NCBI RefSeq assembly: GCF_007990265.1
Contig: NZ_BJWH01000020.1
Location: 27,409 to 91,408, forward strand
Source of the DNA: Cellulomonas terrae
GTDB lineage: Bacteria; Actinomycetota; Actinomycetes; Actinomycetales; Cellulomonadaceae
DNA length: 64,000 bases
Direction: 5' to 3'
Positions 1-9,197 of this stretch are shown one piece after another. Positions within the stretch are counted from its first letter, which is position 1, and the number at the start of each line of letters is the position of its first letter. Position numbers and translations under genes: made by a program. The notes beneath the pieces are model-generated. The model was not told the origin of the DNA and made no database searches. It saw nothing but the letters and a program-made list of their open reading frames with translations.

Positions 1-867
<867 letters not shown>

Positions 868-1132
868 GTGGTGCTCCTCTAGGTTCGTCGTGGTGACCGC
901 CGGGAACGAGGAAGGCCCCCGTCCTGGTCACAGGAGGAGGCCTCGAGGTCCGCCGGGTGAGCTCGGCCGCGGCCATGCTCACGCCACCGGGAGCGGCTCG
1001 CGCCGTCCGGTGCGGACTGTGACCCGGTCTCTGTCGACGGTGCGTGTTCGACGCACCGAACTGTCGAGGCCCAGGTGGGAGGAACTCCACTTGTGCGCCT
1101 GGGCAGCAGCAATCACCACCCAGGTCAGTCAA
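868..1132 (-). promoter_or_regulatory. Structured infC leader with attenuator-like hairpin
   Basis: The gap between infC and the divergent DUF1844 gene holds no supportable ORF on either strand. Read on the minus strand it contains several inverted repeats. One is AGGCC...GGCCT at 913-943 with an inner CCTG/CAGG stem and a 4-base loop, followed by a pyrimidine-rich stretch, just upstream of the infC ribosome site. A second is GGTGCGT/ACGCACC at 1039-1057. Leader attenuation is known for infC operons in other bacteria; a role here is inferred only from structure and position. Confidence 0.45.
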
Positions 1133-1138
1133 CTGCCT

Positions 1139-1147
1139 AGGTTACCA
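1139..1147 (-). promoter_or_regulatory. Putative extended -10 promoter for infC
   Basis: The minus strand reads TGGTAACCT, that is TG-N-TAACCT, an extended -10 element. It would start transcription near 1132 and give a leader of about 265 nt. No good -35 is visible. A TTGACT lies just downstream at 1127-1132 but has no matching -10. Confidence 0.35.
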
Positions 1148-1210
1148 GAGCGAGCCCGAACACCCGAATCGGTGGCGGGCGCCCCCCTGTGCCGATGAGA
1201 GGATCGGCCT

Positions 1211-1579
1211 ATGAGCGAGACCAGCCCGGAGACCGACCCCACCACGACCGCCACCCGCGACATCGCCGACGTCGCCGCGGTCGAGGTCATCACGACCGCG
1301 GCCGTCCACCTGATGAGTGCGGCTGCGGTCAAGTGCGGGCTCGCGGAGGACGGGCCGACGGGTGCCGGCGCCGACTTCCTCGACCTCGACGAGGCGCGCA
1401 AGCTCATCACCGCCCTCGCCGCCCTGGTGACGGCCTCGGCCCCCGACATCGGCAACCAGCACGCGCGGTCGCTGCGCGACGGGCTGCGCTCGCTCCAGCT
1501 CGCGTTCCGCGAGGCCTCGCCCTTCCCCGACGCGCCCGGCGAGGGTCCGGGCGAGAAGTTCACCGGCTCGGTCGTCTGA
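1211..1579 (+). CDS. DUF1844 family protein
   Basis: Encodes 122 residues of the DUF1844 family, small conserved proteins of unknown function usually found next to infC in actinobacteria, as here (divergent). The body (about residues 18-105) is predicted mostly helical, with the family-like DLDEARKLITALAALV segment near residues 58-75; the N-terminus is Thr/Glu/Asp-rich and looks disordered. The ATG follows GAGAGGAT at about 8 bases. The 3' end overlaps the convergent MFS gene by 20 bp. No catalytic motif is visible and I cannot assign a function. Confidence 0.85.
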   Translation: MSETSPETDPTTTATRDIADVAAVEVITTAAVHLMSAAAVKCGLAEDGPTGAGADFLDLDEARKLITALAALVTASAPDIGNQHARSLRDGLRSLQLAFREASPFPDAPGEGPGEKFTGSVV

Positions 1580-2840
1580 CCCGCACGCGTCGTGCCGGGG
1601 ACGCGCCCCGCCGCCGGACGACGCGCACCGACGGGACGTGCCGTGCTGCGGGACGCTCCTGCACCGCAGGAGCCACGCCGCGGCCCCGGACCAGCGCGAG
1701 GACGACGAGCCCGCCGACGGCGAGACCCCCACCGACCACGGCCGCGGTCAGGAAGCCCGCCCCCGGTGTCGCGCGGTCGATCACCGCACCGCACAGCGGG
1801 GCGCCGAGCGCGTTGCCGACCGTCGACATCGTGCCGCTCCACCCCATGACCTCGCCGCGGCGGTGCTCGGGGACCAGCCGGACGAGCGTCGCGTTGATCG
1901 AGGACAGCGCGGGCGCGCAGGGCAGACCCGCGACGACGACCGCGACCGCGAGCCACACCGGCCCGCTCGCGAACGCGGCCGGGAGGGTCGCGAGCGCCAG
2001 CAGGGCGACGAGCAACAGCGGCGAGGGGTCGCGGTGGCTGGCCCCGTGGACGAGTCCCCCGACGACCGACCCGCCGGCCCAGAGCGCGATCATCCAGCCG
2101 ACGTCGGCGGAGCGCCCGGAGTCGTTGAGCGTCGCCACGAGGGACACGTCGGTGCCGACCAGCACGAACGACGCCGCGACGCCCGCCAGGAGCAGGACGA
2201 CGAGCGCGGGACTGACCAGCCGCTGCTTCGGGAGCTCCGGCTGCGCCTCGGCCGAGAGCGCGCTGCGCGTCGGCGGGTTCGCCCACATGAGCAGCACGCC
2301 GCCGCCGACCGTCAGCGCACCCACGACCGTGAGCGCGACCGAGGTCGACGCCTGCGTCGCCAGCAGCACCCCGACGACCGGCGAGAGCATGAACGTCAGC
2401 TCGACGGCGACGGAGTCGAGCGAGAACGCCGCCTTCTGGTGCGCGATCGGGACGAGGACCGACAGCGACTGCCGGCTGACCGAGAAGACGGGCACGAGGA
2501 ACAGCCCGGCGACGAACGCGGCACCGACGAGCAGCTCGTAGGACAGGTGCGGCGCGACCAGCCAGACGGCCGACTCGACCGCGACCGACGGCGCGATCGC
2601 GCGTCGCAGCCCGAGCCGGTCGACCAGACGACCCCGCCACGGTGCCCCGAGCGCCATGCCGACGGTCGCGGCGCCCACGACGAGACCGGCCTGGCCGTAG
2701 CCGCGGTCCAGCGTCGAGACGACGTGCAGCGTGAGGACGACGCCCACCATCGCCGCGGGGATGCGCGCGAGGAAGGAGACGACGAAGAGTCGTGCGACGC
2801 CGGGCAGGCGCAGCACAGCTCCGTAGGTCGTCGAGGGCAT
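1560..2840 (-). CDS. MFS transporter
   Basis: A 426-residue integral membrane protein with about 12 hydrophobic segments, typical of the major facilitator superfamily. It carries a WRGRLVDRLGLRRA loop between helices 2 and 3, matching the family's cytoplasmic motif A (GxLaDrxGrrr). The second half contains a PEHRRGEVMGWSGT segment typical of drug-efflux type MFS proteins. The C-terminus is an Arg-rich cytoplasmic tail. I chose the ATG at 2840 because the first transmembrane helix follows it directly; the longer open frame upstream lacks family sequence. It is monocistronic and the substrate cannot be predicted from sequence. Confidence 0.88.
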   Translation of the reverse strand: MPSTTYGAVLRLPGVARLFVVSFLARIPAAMVGVVLTLHVVSTLDRGYGQAGLVVGAATVGMALGAPWRGRLVDRLGLRRAIAPSVAVESAVWLVAPHLSYELLVGAAFVAGLFLVPVFSVSRQSLSVLVPIAHQKAAFSLDSVAVELTFMLSPVVGVLLATQASTSVALTVVGALTVGGGVLLMWANPPTRSALSAEAQPELPKQRLVSPALVVLLLAGVAASFVLVGTDVSLVATLNDSGRSADVGWMIALWAGGSVVGGLVHGASHRDPSPLLLVALLALATLPAAFASGPVWLAVAVVVAGLPCAPALSSINATLVRLVPEHRRGEVMGWSGTMSTVGNALGAPLCGAVIDRATPGAGFLTAAVVGGGLAVGGLVVLALVRGRGVAPAVQERPAARHVPSVRVVRRRGASPARRVRVRRPSR

Positions 2841-2946
2841 CCGACGATTGTCACCGCTGCAGCTGCGTGTCCTCGCCCTGATTTCCTCCGGCCGGGCGGG
2901 GCGCGCCCGGGGAGCACGAGCGCGCCAGACGCACAGACGTGCCTCG

Positions 2947-2952
2947 TATCCT
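2947..2952 (+). promoter_or_regulatory. Putative -10 (TATCCT), leaderless start
   Basis: TATCCT lies exactly 6 bases before the ATG at 2959, and there is no Shine-Dalgarno sequence. This spacing would put the transcription start on the A of ATG, giving a leaderless mRNA, a common arrangement in actinobacteria. No convincing -35 is visible. Confidence 0.45.
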
Positions 2953-2958
2953 GGGCCG

Positions 2959-3627
2959 ATGCAGCCCGACGAGCCGCTCCCTCGTGACGTCCCGCCCTCC
3001 CGCCCCGAGCCGCCGGTGACAGAGATCACGCGGGTGAACCCGCCCGCGCCGGCCGCGGCTCCGTGGTACCCGGGGACGCCCGCGGCACAGCCGGAACCAC
3101 CGGCGGAGCGTCGTCGGCCCGGCGCGGCGGCGATCGTGCTGGCGGTGCTGCTCGTCGCCACGCTCGTCGGTGCCGGCCTCGTCCTGGGCCGCATGCTGAC
3201 GACCAACGAGGCCTGGCAGGAGTCCACCCAGCAGTGGGAGACGCTGGCGCGCTCGACCGCGGAGGAGCTGGCGGCGTCGCAGGCCGACCTCGCCGCGACG
3301 CAGGCCGAGCTCGACGCCACGACGACGCAGCTGGCCACCGCCCAGCAGCGGATCACGCAGCTGGCCGACGAGAAGGCTCAGCTCGGGGACACCAGCGCGT
3401 CGCAGCAGCAGCTGGCCGACTACCAGTCACGGGTGTCGCAGGCGGCCGGGCAGGTCGCGACGGCGCTGGCCAGCTGCGTGGACGGTCAGCAGCGGCTCAT
3501 CGGGTACCTGCAGAACTCCGACCAGTACGACCCGGCCGACCTCGAGCGGTTCACGTCCGACGTGCAGACGGTGTGCGCCCGCGCGACCGACGCTAACGCC
3601 GCGCTCCAGCGCGAGCTCGAACGATGA
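2959..3627 (+). CDS. Single-pass membrane protein with extracytoplasmic coiled coil
   Basis: Encodes 222 residues of unknown function. The layout is a Pro-rich cytoplasmic N-terminus (1-50), one transmembrane helix (about 55-75, AAAIVLAVLLVATLVGAGLV), then a long heptad-rich Gln/Ala/Thr coiled coil (about 90-150, with repeated AxLxAT units) and a helical C-terminal region with two cysteines that could form an extracytoplasmic disulfide. The ATG at 2959 is preferred over the longer open frame because composition before it is not protein-like and a -10 lies 6 bases upstream. The stop overlaps the start of the lipoprotein protease gene by 4 bp (ATGA), so the two are translationally coupled and may act together at the cell surface. 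Confidence 0.75.
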   Translation: MQPDEPLPRDVPPSRPEPPVTEITRVNPPAPAAAPWYPGTPAAQPEPPAERRRPGAAAIVLAVLLVATLVGAGLVLGRMLTTNEAWQESTQQWETLARSTAEELAASQADLAATQAELDATTTQLATAQQRITQLADEKAQLGDTSASQQQLADYQSRVSQAAGQVATALASCVDGQQRLIGYLQNSDQYDPADLERFTSDVQTVCARATDANAALQRELER

Positions 3628-4346
3628 GGCGGCGGCTGGCCGTCGTCGCCCTCGTCCTCCTGACCAGCGGCTGCACCCTCCTGCCCGCCCCGCCGGCACC
3701 CGTGCCGACGGACGTCATGCCCACCGACCTGCCGCAGCAGACCCCGACGTCCAGCGGGAACCTGTCCCCCGACGGCTTCGACTCCGCCCAGCGGATGGCG
3801 GTGCGGATCCGGAACATCGGCTGCGGCACCCTGTCGACCGGCTCCGGGTTCGCGCTCGACGACCACACCCTGGTGACCAACCGGCACGTCGTCAGCGACT
3901 CGTCGACGCTCCAGCTCAGCACCTACGACGGCCGGGACATCGGCGCCGCGGCGGCGAGCACGGCCGCCCTGGCCGACCTGGCGATCGTGCGCACCGACGA
4001 CGCCCTGCCCGCCGCGCCCGAGCTCGCGCCCGCCGACCCGGCCGTGGGCGACCAGGTCACGGTCGTCGGCTACCCGCTCGGGCGCGCGCTCACCGTGACC
4101 ACCGGGCAGGTGCTCGCCAGCCAGACCGACCCGCTCAACGCGAACCTCGGCGCGGTCCTCGTCACGGACGCGCCCGTCGAGCACGGCAGCTCGGGGTCGG
4201 CGGTCCTCGACAGCGACGGCCGCGTGGTGGGGGTGGTGTACGCGAAGGACTCGAACGGGCACAGTTTTGTGGTGCCCGTGAGCACGCTGCGGGCCATGCT
4301 GGACGACGAGGCGTCGTTCACGCCCACCGCGCCCTGCGCCGGCTGA
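3624..4346 (+). CDS. Trypsin-like serine protease lipoprotein
   Basis: Encodes 240 residues. A lipoprotein signal peptide ends in the lipobox LTSGC (Cys17), so the product is probably anchored on the outer face of the membrane. The chymotrypsin/HtrA-like domain follows. The likely triad is His88 (TNRHVV), Asp118 (LADLAIV) and Ser190 in GSSGS. There is no PDZ domain, so it is smaller than a DegP/HtrA protease. Its ATG overlaps the preceding coiled-coil gene by 4 bp. Substrate is unknown; the coupled coiled-coil protein could be a partner or regulator, which is inference. Confidence 0.85.
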   Translation: MRRRLAVVALVLLTSGCTLLPAPPAPVPTDVMPTDLPQQTPTSSGNLSPDGFDSAQRMAVRIRNIGCGTLSTGSGFALDDHTLVTNRHVVSDSSTLQLSTYDGRDIGAAAASTAALADLAIVRTDDALPAAPELAPADPAVGDQVTVVGYPLGRALTVTTGQVLASQTDPLNANLGAVLVTDAPVEHGSSGSAVLDSDGRVVGVVYAKDSNGHSFVVPVSTLRAMLDDEASFTPTAPCAG

Positions 4347-4366
4347 CCCGATCCCGGGAGGACCCC

Positions 4367-4765
4367 ATGGCTGTTCCGCACTTCGACCCCGCCAGCCTCA
4401 CCAACGCCGCGAACGACACGTTCACCGTGCGTCGCGTGTTCGGGGAGGCGTACGAGCGCAACGGCACCCTCGTCATCCCCGTCGCCCGCCTGTGGGGCGG
4501 GACCGGCTCCGGGTCGGGCGGGGGCGAGGCAGGCACGCCGGCCTCGGACGCCGAGACCGCGCGCGGCGGCGTCCAGGAGGGTCACGGCGGTGGCGGTGGC
4601 TACGGCGTGCACGTCAAGGCCGTGGGCGTCTTCGTCGTCGACGAGACCGGCGCCCACTGGCAGCCGGCGCTGGACCTCAACCGGGTGATCCTCGGGGGTC
4701 AGATCGTGGCCGCCGCCGTGCTCAGCACGTTCGCGCTCGCGTGGGCGGTGAAGCGCGCTCGCTAG
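4367..4765 (+). CDS. GerW/YtfJ-family protein
   Basis: Encodes 132 residues resembling the YtfJ/GerW family (first described for spore-associated proteins in Bacillus, but widespread in non-sporulating actinobacteria). It has an N-terminal domain with RVFGEAYERNGTLVIPVARL, a long Gly-rich stretch (about 45-83), a VKAVGVFVVDETGAHWQPALD strand region and a C-terminal transmembrane helix ending in KRAR. A GGAGG sits 5 bases before the ATG. The last 4 bp overlap the convergent sseB-like gene. Function in this organism is unknown. Confidence 0.75.
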   Translation: MAVPHFDPASLTNAANDTFTVRRVFGEAYERNGTLVIPVARLWGGTGSGSGGGEAGTPASDAETARGGVQEGHGGGGGYGVHVKAVGVFVVDETGAHWQPALDLNRVILGGQIVAAAVLSTFALAWAVKRAR

Positions 4766-5493
4766 CCGGCCGCCCGTGGCCGCAGCTCCACGGAGTCGAC
4801 GCGCGTCGCCACCAGCTCCACGCCGGCCAACGCACCGTTGACCTGCGCGAGGACCGCGTCGAGCCCCGCACGGTCCAGCCCGGCGACCAGCGCGACGACG
4901 ACCGCGACCTCCGCACGGCTCCCCGGGACCGCGTCCACCGACACCACACCCGGCACGGTCGCCACCGCCGCGACGATCGCGTCGCGGACCTCCGGGTCGA
5001 CGCGCTCGGCGATGACCGCCGGACGCCACGGCTCCTGCTGCGCGAGCGCCCACACGGCCGGGCGCGGGACGAGCACCGTCGTCGGACCGCCGGGGTCGAC
5101 GACCAGCACCTCCCAGCCCTCGGTCACCGCCGAGAGCGCGGCGCGCGCGACGTCCGACGGCACGGGCCGGGCGTCCGTCCGCCACGCGGCCATCGTCGCG
5201 ACCGACGTGAACACCGGCAGGGCGGTCCGCCCGTCGGGGGCCTGCAGCGCGACGATCCCGGCTGACGCCTCCTTGTCGACGGTGTGCGCGTGGCCGTCGT
5301 GCACGACGACGTCCTCGACCTCGAGCTCCGCGAGCACCGGCACGAGCACGCGCGTCCCGGCCAGCGCGTCGACCAGTGCAGGGACCGTCCCCGAGCCGTC
5401 CTGGAGCGCGGCCAGAGCGGCAGCGACCGCCGGGTCGGCGCTGCCGTCGTCCCCCGCGAACGGGGACGACGGCGGGAGCTCGCGACCCGTCAC
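4762..5493 (-). CDS. SseB-family protein
   Basis: Encodes 243 residues of the SseB family: an N-terminal SseB domain (about 20-140, with [34 protein letters not shown]) and a C-terminal segment (about 165-240) typical of the actinobacterial members. The start is a GTG at 5493 that overlaps the priA stop as GTGA, so translation is coupled to the his operon. The biochemical role is unknown; the gene often follows priA in actinobacteria. No signal peptide or membrane helix. Confidence 0.82.
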   Translation of the reverse strand: MTGRELPPSSPFAGDDGSADPAVAAALAALQDGSGTVPALVDALAGTRVLVPVLAELEVEDVVVHDGHAHTVDKEASAGIVALQAPDGRTALPVFTSVATMAAWRTDARPVPSDVARAALSAVTEGWEVLVVDPGGPTTVLVPRPAVWALAQQEPWRPAVIAERVDPEVRDAIVAAVATVPGVVSVDAVPGSRAEVAVVVALVAGLDRAGLDAVLAQVNGALAGVELVATRVDSVELRPRAAG

Positions 5494-6230
5494 GGGCGTC
5501 CGGCGACCTCCAGCGCCTCGGGCAGCGTGAACGCGCCGGCATAGAGCGCCTTGCCGACGATCGCGCCCTCGACGCCCAGCGGCACGAGCGTCCGGAGCAC
5601 GCGCAGGTCCTCCAGGCTGGAGACGCCGCCCGACGCGATCACCGGGGCGTCCGTCCGGGCGCACATCTGCTGCAGCAGCTCGACGTTCGGGCCGTTGAGC
5701 ATGCCGTCCTTGTTGACGTCCGTGACGACGTACCGGGCGCACCCGGCGTCCTCGAGGCGGGCGAGCACCTCCCAGAGGTCCCCGCCGTCCTTCGTCCAGC
5801 CGCGCGCGGCCAGCGTCGTGCCGCGGACGTCGAGCCCGACCGCGACCTGCTCGCCGTACGAGCCGATGAGCCGGGCGGTCCACTCCGGGTTCTCCAGGGC
5901 GGCCGTGCCGAGGTTGATGCGGGTCGCACCCGTGCCGAGCGCGCGCTCCACCGAGGCGTCGTCGCGGATGCCGCCCGACAGCTCGACCTTGACGCCCTTG
6001 CCGACGAGCTCGGCGGTGACCTCGGCGAGCAGGTCGGCGTTCGACCCGCGCCCGAAGGCCGCGTCGAGGTCGACGAGGTGGATCCACTCCGCGCCGCCCT
6101 CGTACCAGTCGAGCGCAGCGGACAGCGGGTCGCCGTAGCCCGTCTCGGTGCCGGCGGCGCCCTGGGTCAGGCGGACGGCCTGGCCGTCGGCGACGTCGAC
6201 GGCGGGCAGCAGCTCGAGGCGGTCGGTCAT
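5490..6230 (-). CDS. priA: Phosphoribosyl isomerase A (HisA/TrpF dual function)
   Basis: A 246-residue TIM barrel that isomerises ProFAR to PRFAR in histidine synthesis. In actinobacteria this family (PriA) usually also performs the TrpF step of tryptophan synthesis. The catalytic Asp of strand 1 (LLPAVDV, Asp12) and the second Asp (VVTDVNKDG, about residue 171) are present, with phosphate-binding segments [10 protein letters not shown] and IASGGVSS. The gene lies 4 bases after the hisH-like gene and overlaps sseB by 4 bp. Dual specificity is family knowledge; the sequence alone does not prove it. Confidence 0.93.
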   Translation of the reverse strand: MTDRLELLPAVDVADGQAVRLTQGAAGTETGYGDPLSAALDWYEGGAEWIHLVDLDAAFGRGSNADLLAEVTAELVGKGVKVELSGGIRDDASVERALGTGATRINLGTAALENPEWTARLIGSYGEQVAVGLDVRGTTLAARGWTKDGGDLWEVLARLEDAGCARYVVTDVNKDGMLNGPNVELLQQMCARTDAPVIASGGVSSLEDLRVLRTLVPLGVEGAIVGKALYAGAFTLPEALEVAGRP

Positions 6231-6234
6231 GCGG

Positions 6235-6900
6235 TCACTCCGGTGAGGTCGAGGGGGCGAGTGGGCTCAGGGACGAGACCCAGCGGGCGAGCACCGTGGC
6301 GCCGGCCTCGCCGGACGACTCGGGGTGGACGGCGAGCGCGACGAGCGGCCCGTTCTCGACGGCGACCACGAAACGCTCGTCGCCGGACGGCCAGATGACC
6401 ACCGGGACGACGAGGCGGGTGTCCGCGGGCCAGTCGTCGAGCAGCGGGAACGTGCGGGGCGCGCGGGCGTCGGGGAGGTGGAAGCGGGCACCGTCGAGGC
6501 CGTCGAACAGGGCGGACCGGGACGGCGCCTGCACCGCGACCTCACCGGGGGGCGTCCCGACGGAGTCCACGACCCCGGCCCACTCCCCCAGTCCCTCCGT
6601 CACGGCACCGTCCTCGACGACGTCGGTGAACATCACGTGCATCCCGACACCGATCGCGAGCACCGCCCGACCGCCCGCGAGCCGGCGGTCGACCACCTGG
6701 TCGGCGCCGAGCCTGCGCAGGGCGGGCATCACGTCCGCGGCCCGGGCGCGGCCGGCGATCACGAGCCCGTCGGCGACCAGGGCCGTGCGCTTGTCCGCCG
6801 TGACCTCGACCCGCGCCCCGGCGGTGGTCAGGGCCTGCGCCAACGGTCCGTGGTCGTCGGCGCCGTGGTCGAGCACGACGACGAGAGGCTGAGCAGGCAC
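6235..6900 (-). CDS. hisH: HisH-like glutamine amidotransferase lacking the catalytic Cys
   Basis: About 221 residues with the class-I glutaminase fold of HisH, the subunit that feeds ammonia to HisF. Recognisable family positions include [51 protein letters not shown] and the C-terminal RWV. The nucleophile position (LGICVGMQ in normal HisH) reads LAIGVGMH, with GGT at 6649-6651 in place of a Cys codon. The usual YGSGN loop is HGADD, and the PHMGWN and HSY segments are not recognisable. His and Glu of the HPE motif remain. The frame is open and coupled to its neighbours, so this is not a simple pseudogene. It probably cannot hydrolyse glutamine. A second GTG at 6933 would add 11 Arg-rich residues; neither start has a good ribosome site. 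Confidence 0.8.
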   Translation of the reverse strand: MPAQPLVVVLDHGADDHGPLAQALTTAGARVEVTADKRTALVADGLVIAGRARAADVMPALRRLGADQVVDRRLAGGRAVLAIGVGMHVMFTDVVEDGAVTEGLGEWAGVVDSVGTPPGEVAVQAPSRSALFDGLDGARFHLPDARAPRTFPLLDDWPADTRLVVPVVIWPSGDERFVVAVENGPLVALAVHPESSGEAGATVLARWVSSLSPLAPSTSPE

Positions 6901-6958
6901 CGGGACACGGTACCCGCGGGCGCGGGACGGCACGCTCGCGCGCCGGTCCGCGAGACGC

Positions 6959-7450
6959 CTACCTGCGCTTCGCGGAGCTCGCGATCGTCCGCATCGCCTG
7001 CCAGCGGGACATGCCGACGCTCGTGACGACGCCCTCGACCTCGCCCGCCTGGACGGAGCCGAGCAGCAGGTCCTCCAGCACCGGGGGCGCGTCGGACAGC
7101 ACGAGGCCCGCGGGCAGGTCGCCGTCGCGCTCCCCGCCCGCCCAGCGCGACGCCGTGATCTGCCCCTCGCGCCGCTCCAGCAGGATCACCGGCACCGTGC
7201 GCAGCAGCTTCGAGATCGCCGCCGCGCCGTCCGCCGCGGCCCGCGGGTCGCGCAGCGCCGCGATGGCCCCGATCGGCGTCGGCACGACGTCGACGTCGAC
7301 CTTCGCGATCGCGCACGCCGCGGCGAGCGGGGCGGGCGCGGCCACCTGTGTGATCACCAGGACGACCGAGGGGTCCTCCGTGGCTCCGTCCAGCAACGAG
7401 GACAGGTCGTCGGGGACCTCGATGTCGTCGGGAAGGTCGTCGTCGACCAT
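6959..7450 (-). CDS. Unknown protein in his operon
   Basis: Encodes 163 residues that I do not recognise. It begins with a very acidic segment (VDDDLPDDIEVPDDLSSLL). The centre looks alpha/beta (PSVVLVITQVAA, VDVDVVPTPIGAIAAL, VPVILLERREGQITASRW). The C-terminus is basic (GMSRWQAMRTIASSAKRR). No signal peptide or membrane segment. The ATG overlaps the last base of the hisB stop (TGATG), so it is translated with hisB and lies directly before the hisH-like gene. Position suggests a role tied to histidine synthesis or its regulation, but nothing in the sequence defines it. Confidence 0.75.
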   Translation of the reverse strand: MVDDDLPDDIEVPDDLSSLLDGATEDPSVVLVITQVAAPAPLAAACAIAKVDVDVVPTPIGAIAALRDPRAAADGAAAISKLLRTVPVILLERREGQITASRWAGGERDGDLPAGLVLSDAPPVLEDLLLGSVQAGEVEGVVTSVGMSRWQAMRTIASSAKRR

Positions 7451-8064
7451 CAGAGCGCACCCTTCGTCGACGGGATGCCCTCCACGCGCGGGTCGAGCGC
7501 GACGGCGAACCGCAGGGCCCGGGCGAGCGCCTTGAACTGCGCCTCGACGATGTGGTGCGGGTCGCGGCCCGCGAGCACGCGCACGTGGATGCTGAACGCG
7601 GCGTGGTGCGCGATGGACTCGAGCACGTGCCGGGTCAGCGACCCGGTGAAGTGCCCGCCGATCAGGTGGTACTCCTGACCGGGAGGCTCCCCCGTGTGCA
7701 CCAGGTACGGCCGGCCGGACACGTCGACCACGGCCTGCGCGAGCGCCTCGTCGAGCGGCACCGTGGCGTCACCGAACCGCGAGATGCCGCGCTTGTCGCC
7801 CAGAGCCTGGCGCAGCGCCTCGCCGATCGTGATCGCGACGTCCTCGACCGTGTGGTGCGCGTCGATGTCCGTGTCCCCCGTCGCTCTGACGGTGAGATCG
7901 ATGAGCGAGTGCTTGCCCAGGGCCGTGAGCATGTGGTCGTAGAACGGCACCGTCGTCGAGATGTCCGTACGGCCGGTGCCGTCGAGGTCGAGCTCGACCA
8001 GCACGCTCGACTCGCTCGTGGCGCGCTCGATGCGCGCGGTACGCCCAGCGTTCTTGGGGCTCAC
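7450..8064 (-). CDS. hisB: Imidazoleglycerol-phosphate dehydratase
   Basis: A 204-residue monofunctional IGPD that dehydrates imidazole glycerol phosphate to imidazole acetol phosphate. The two metal-binding repeats are clear: [12 protein letters not shown] (about 70-81) and [29 protein letters not shown] (about 150-190), together with FYDHML near residue 43. No phosphatase domain, as usual in actinobacteria. The start is a GTG at 8064 overlapping the hisC stop as GTGA. Coupled on both sides. Confidence 0.96.
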   Translation of the reverse strand: MSPKNAGRTARIERATSESSVLVELDLDGTGRTDISTTVPFYDHMLTALGKHSLIDLTVRATGDTDIDAHHTVEDVAITIGEALRQALGDKRGISRFGDATVPLDEALAQAVVDVSGRPYLVHTGEPPGQEYHLIGGHFTGSLTRHVLESIAHHAAFSIHVRVLAGRDPHHIVEAQFKALARALRFAVALDPRVEGIPSTKGAL

Positions 8065-9188
8065 AGTCCTGCCACCTCACTCAGGGCGTTCTTGAACGCC
8101 ACCATGTCCTTCGGGGTGCCGACCGACACCCGCAACCACCCGTCCGGTCCGACCTCCCGGATCAGCACCCCGCGGTCGAGCAGACCCTGCCAGATCGCGT
8201 GCCGGTCGTCGAACAGGCCGAACAGCACGAAGTTCGCGTCGGAGTCCGCGACGGTCAGCCCCTGCCCGCGCAGCCACACCACGAGGGCGTCGCGCTCGTC
8301 GCGCAGCGACCCGACCTGCGCCATGAGCGCGGGCGCGTGCCGGAGCGCCGCCCGGGCGACCGCCTGGGTCACGGCCGACAGGTGGTACGGCAGGCGGACC
8401 ACCCGCAGCGCGTCGACGAGGGCCGGCGCCGCGGCCAGGTAGCCGACGCGCGCTCCGGCGAGGCCGAACGCCTTGGACATGGTCCGGCTGACCGCCAGGT
8501 GCGGGTGGTCGGGCAGCAGCTCGAGCGCCGAGGGGACACCCGTGCGGCGGAACTCGCCGTAGGCCTCGTCGACCACGACGACGCACCCGCCCGGCACCCG
8601 CGCCGCCGCGTCGAGCACCGCCAGCACCGTCGTGGCCGGCAGGGCCGTCCCTGTCGGGTTGTTCGGGCTGGCCAGGAGCACGACGGACGGCGCGTGCTCG
8701 GCGATCGCCGCGCGCGCGACGTCGGGGTCGAGGCTGAAGTCGGCCTCGCGCCGCCCCGCGACCCACCCGGTGAACGTGTCCCGGGCGTACTCGGGGTACA
8801 TCGAGTACGTCGGCGCGAAGGACAGGACCGTGCGCCCGGGACCGCCGAACGCCTGCAGGACGTGCAGCATGATCTCGTTCGAGCCGTTGGCGGCCCACAC
8901 CTGGTCCGTCGTCAGCTCGACGCCCGACTCCACCCGCAGGTAGCCGGCGAGGTCGGCGCGGAGGTCCTCGAAGTCGCGGTCGGGGTAGCGGTTGAGGCCC
9001 GCCGCGGCACGCGCGACGGCCTCCGCGATGTCGGCCACGACGTCGGGGGCGGGGGCGTACGGGTTCTCGTTGACGTTGAGCAGGTGCGGCACGTCGAGCT
9101 GGGGTGCGCCGTAGGGCAGGAGGCCGACGAGGTCCGGACGCAGCGGCAGCACGCCGTTCGGCTGCTCGGTGTCGAGGTCAGAGGTCAC
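8061..9188 (-). CDS. hisC: Histidinol-phosphate aminotransferase
   Basis: A 375-residue PLP-dependent fold-type I aminotransferase that converts imidazole acetol phosphate and glutamate to histidinol phosphate. The PLP lysine lies in [18 protein letters not shown] (about residue 239). [24 protein letters not shown] and the N-terminal [10 protein letters not shown] substrate region are all present. The start is a GTG only 9 bases after the oleD stop, with no clear Shine-Dalgarno, so translation probably relies on reinitiation from the ole genes. Confidence 0.95.
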   Translation of the reverse strand: MTSDLDTEQPNGVLPLRPDLVGLLPYGAPQLDVPHLLNVNENPYAPAPDVVADIAEAVARAAAGLNRYPDRDFEDLRADLAGYLRVESGVELTTDQVWAANGSNEIMLHVLQAFGGPGRTVLSFAPTYSMYPEYARDTFTGWVAGRREADFSLDPDVARAAIAEHAPSVVLLASPNNPTGTALPATTVLAVLDAAARVPGGCVVVVDEAYGEFRRTGVPSALELLPDHPHLAVSRTMSKAFGLAGARVGYLAAAPALVDALRVVRLPYHLSAVTQAVARAALRHAPALMAQVGSLRDERDALVVWLRGQGLTVADSDANFVLFGLFDDRHAIWQGLLDRGVLIREVGPDGWLRVSVGTPKDMVAFKNALSEVAGL

Positions 9189-9197
9189 CCGACGAGT

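Noticed and set aside
1127..1132. TTGACT on the minus strand as an infC -35
   Set aside because: The expected -10 position reads CTGCTG or TGCTGC; the extended -10 at 1139-1147 is a better candidate.
2396..2917. 173-codon minus-strand frame overlapping the MFS gene start
   Set aside because: Same strand but different frame from the MFS transporter; Ser/Arg/Pro-rich frame-shift shadow.
6235..6933. HisH-like gene as a pseudogene
   Set aside because: The frame is intact, length is normal, operon spacing is preserved and several non-catalytic family positions are kept, so altered function is more likely than decay.
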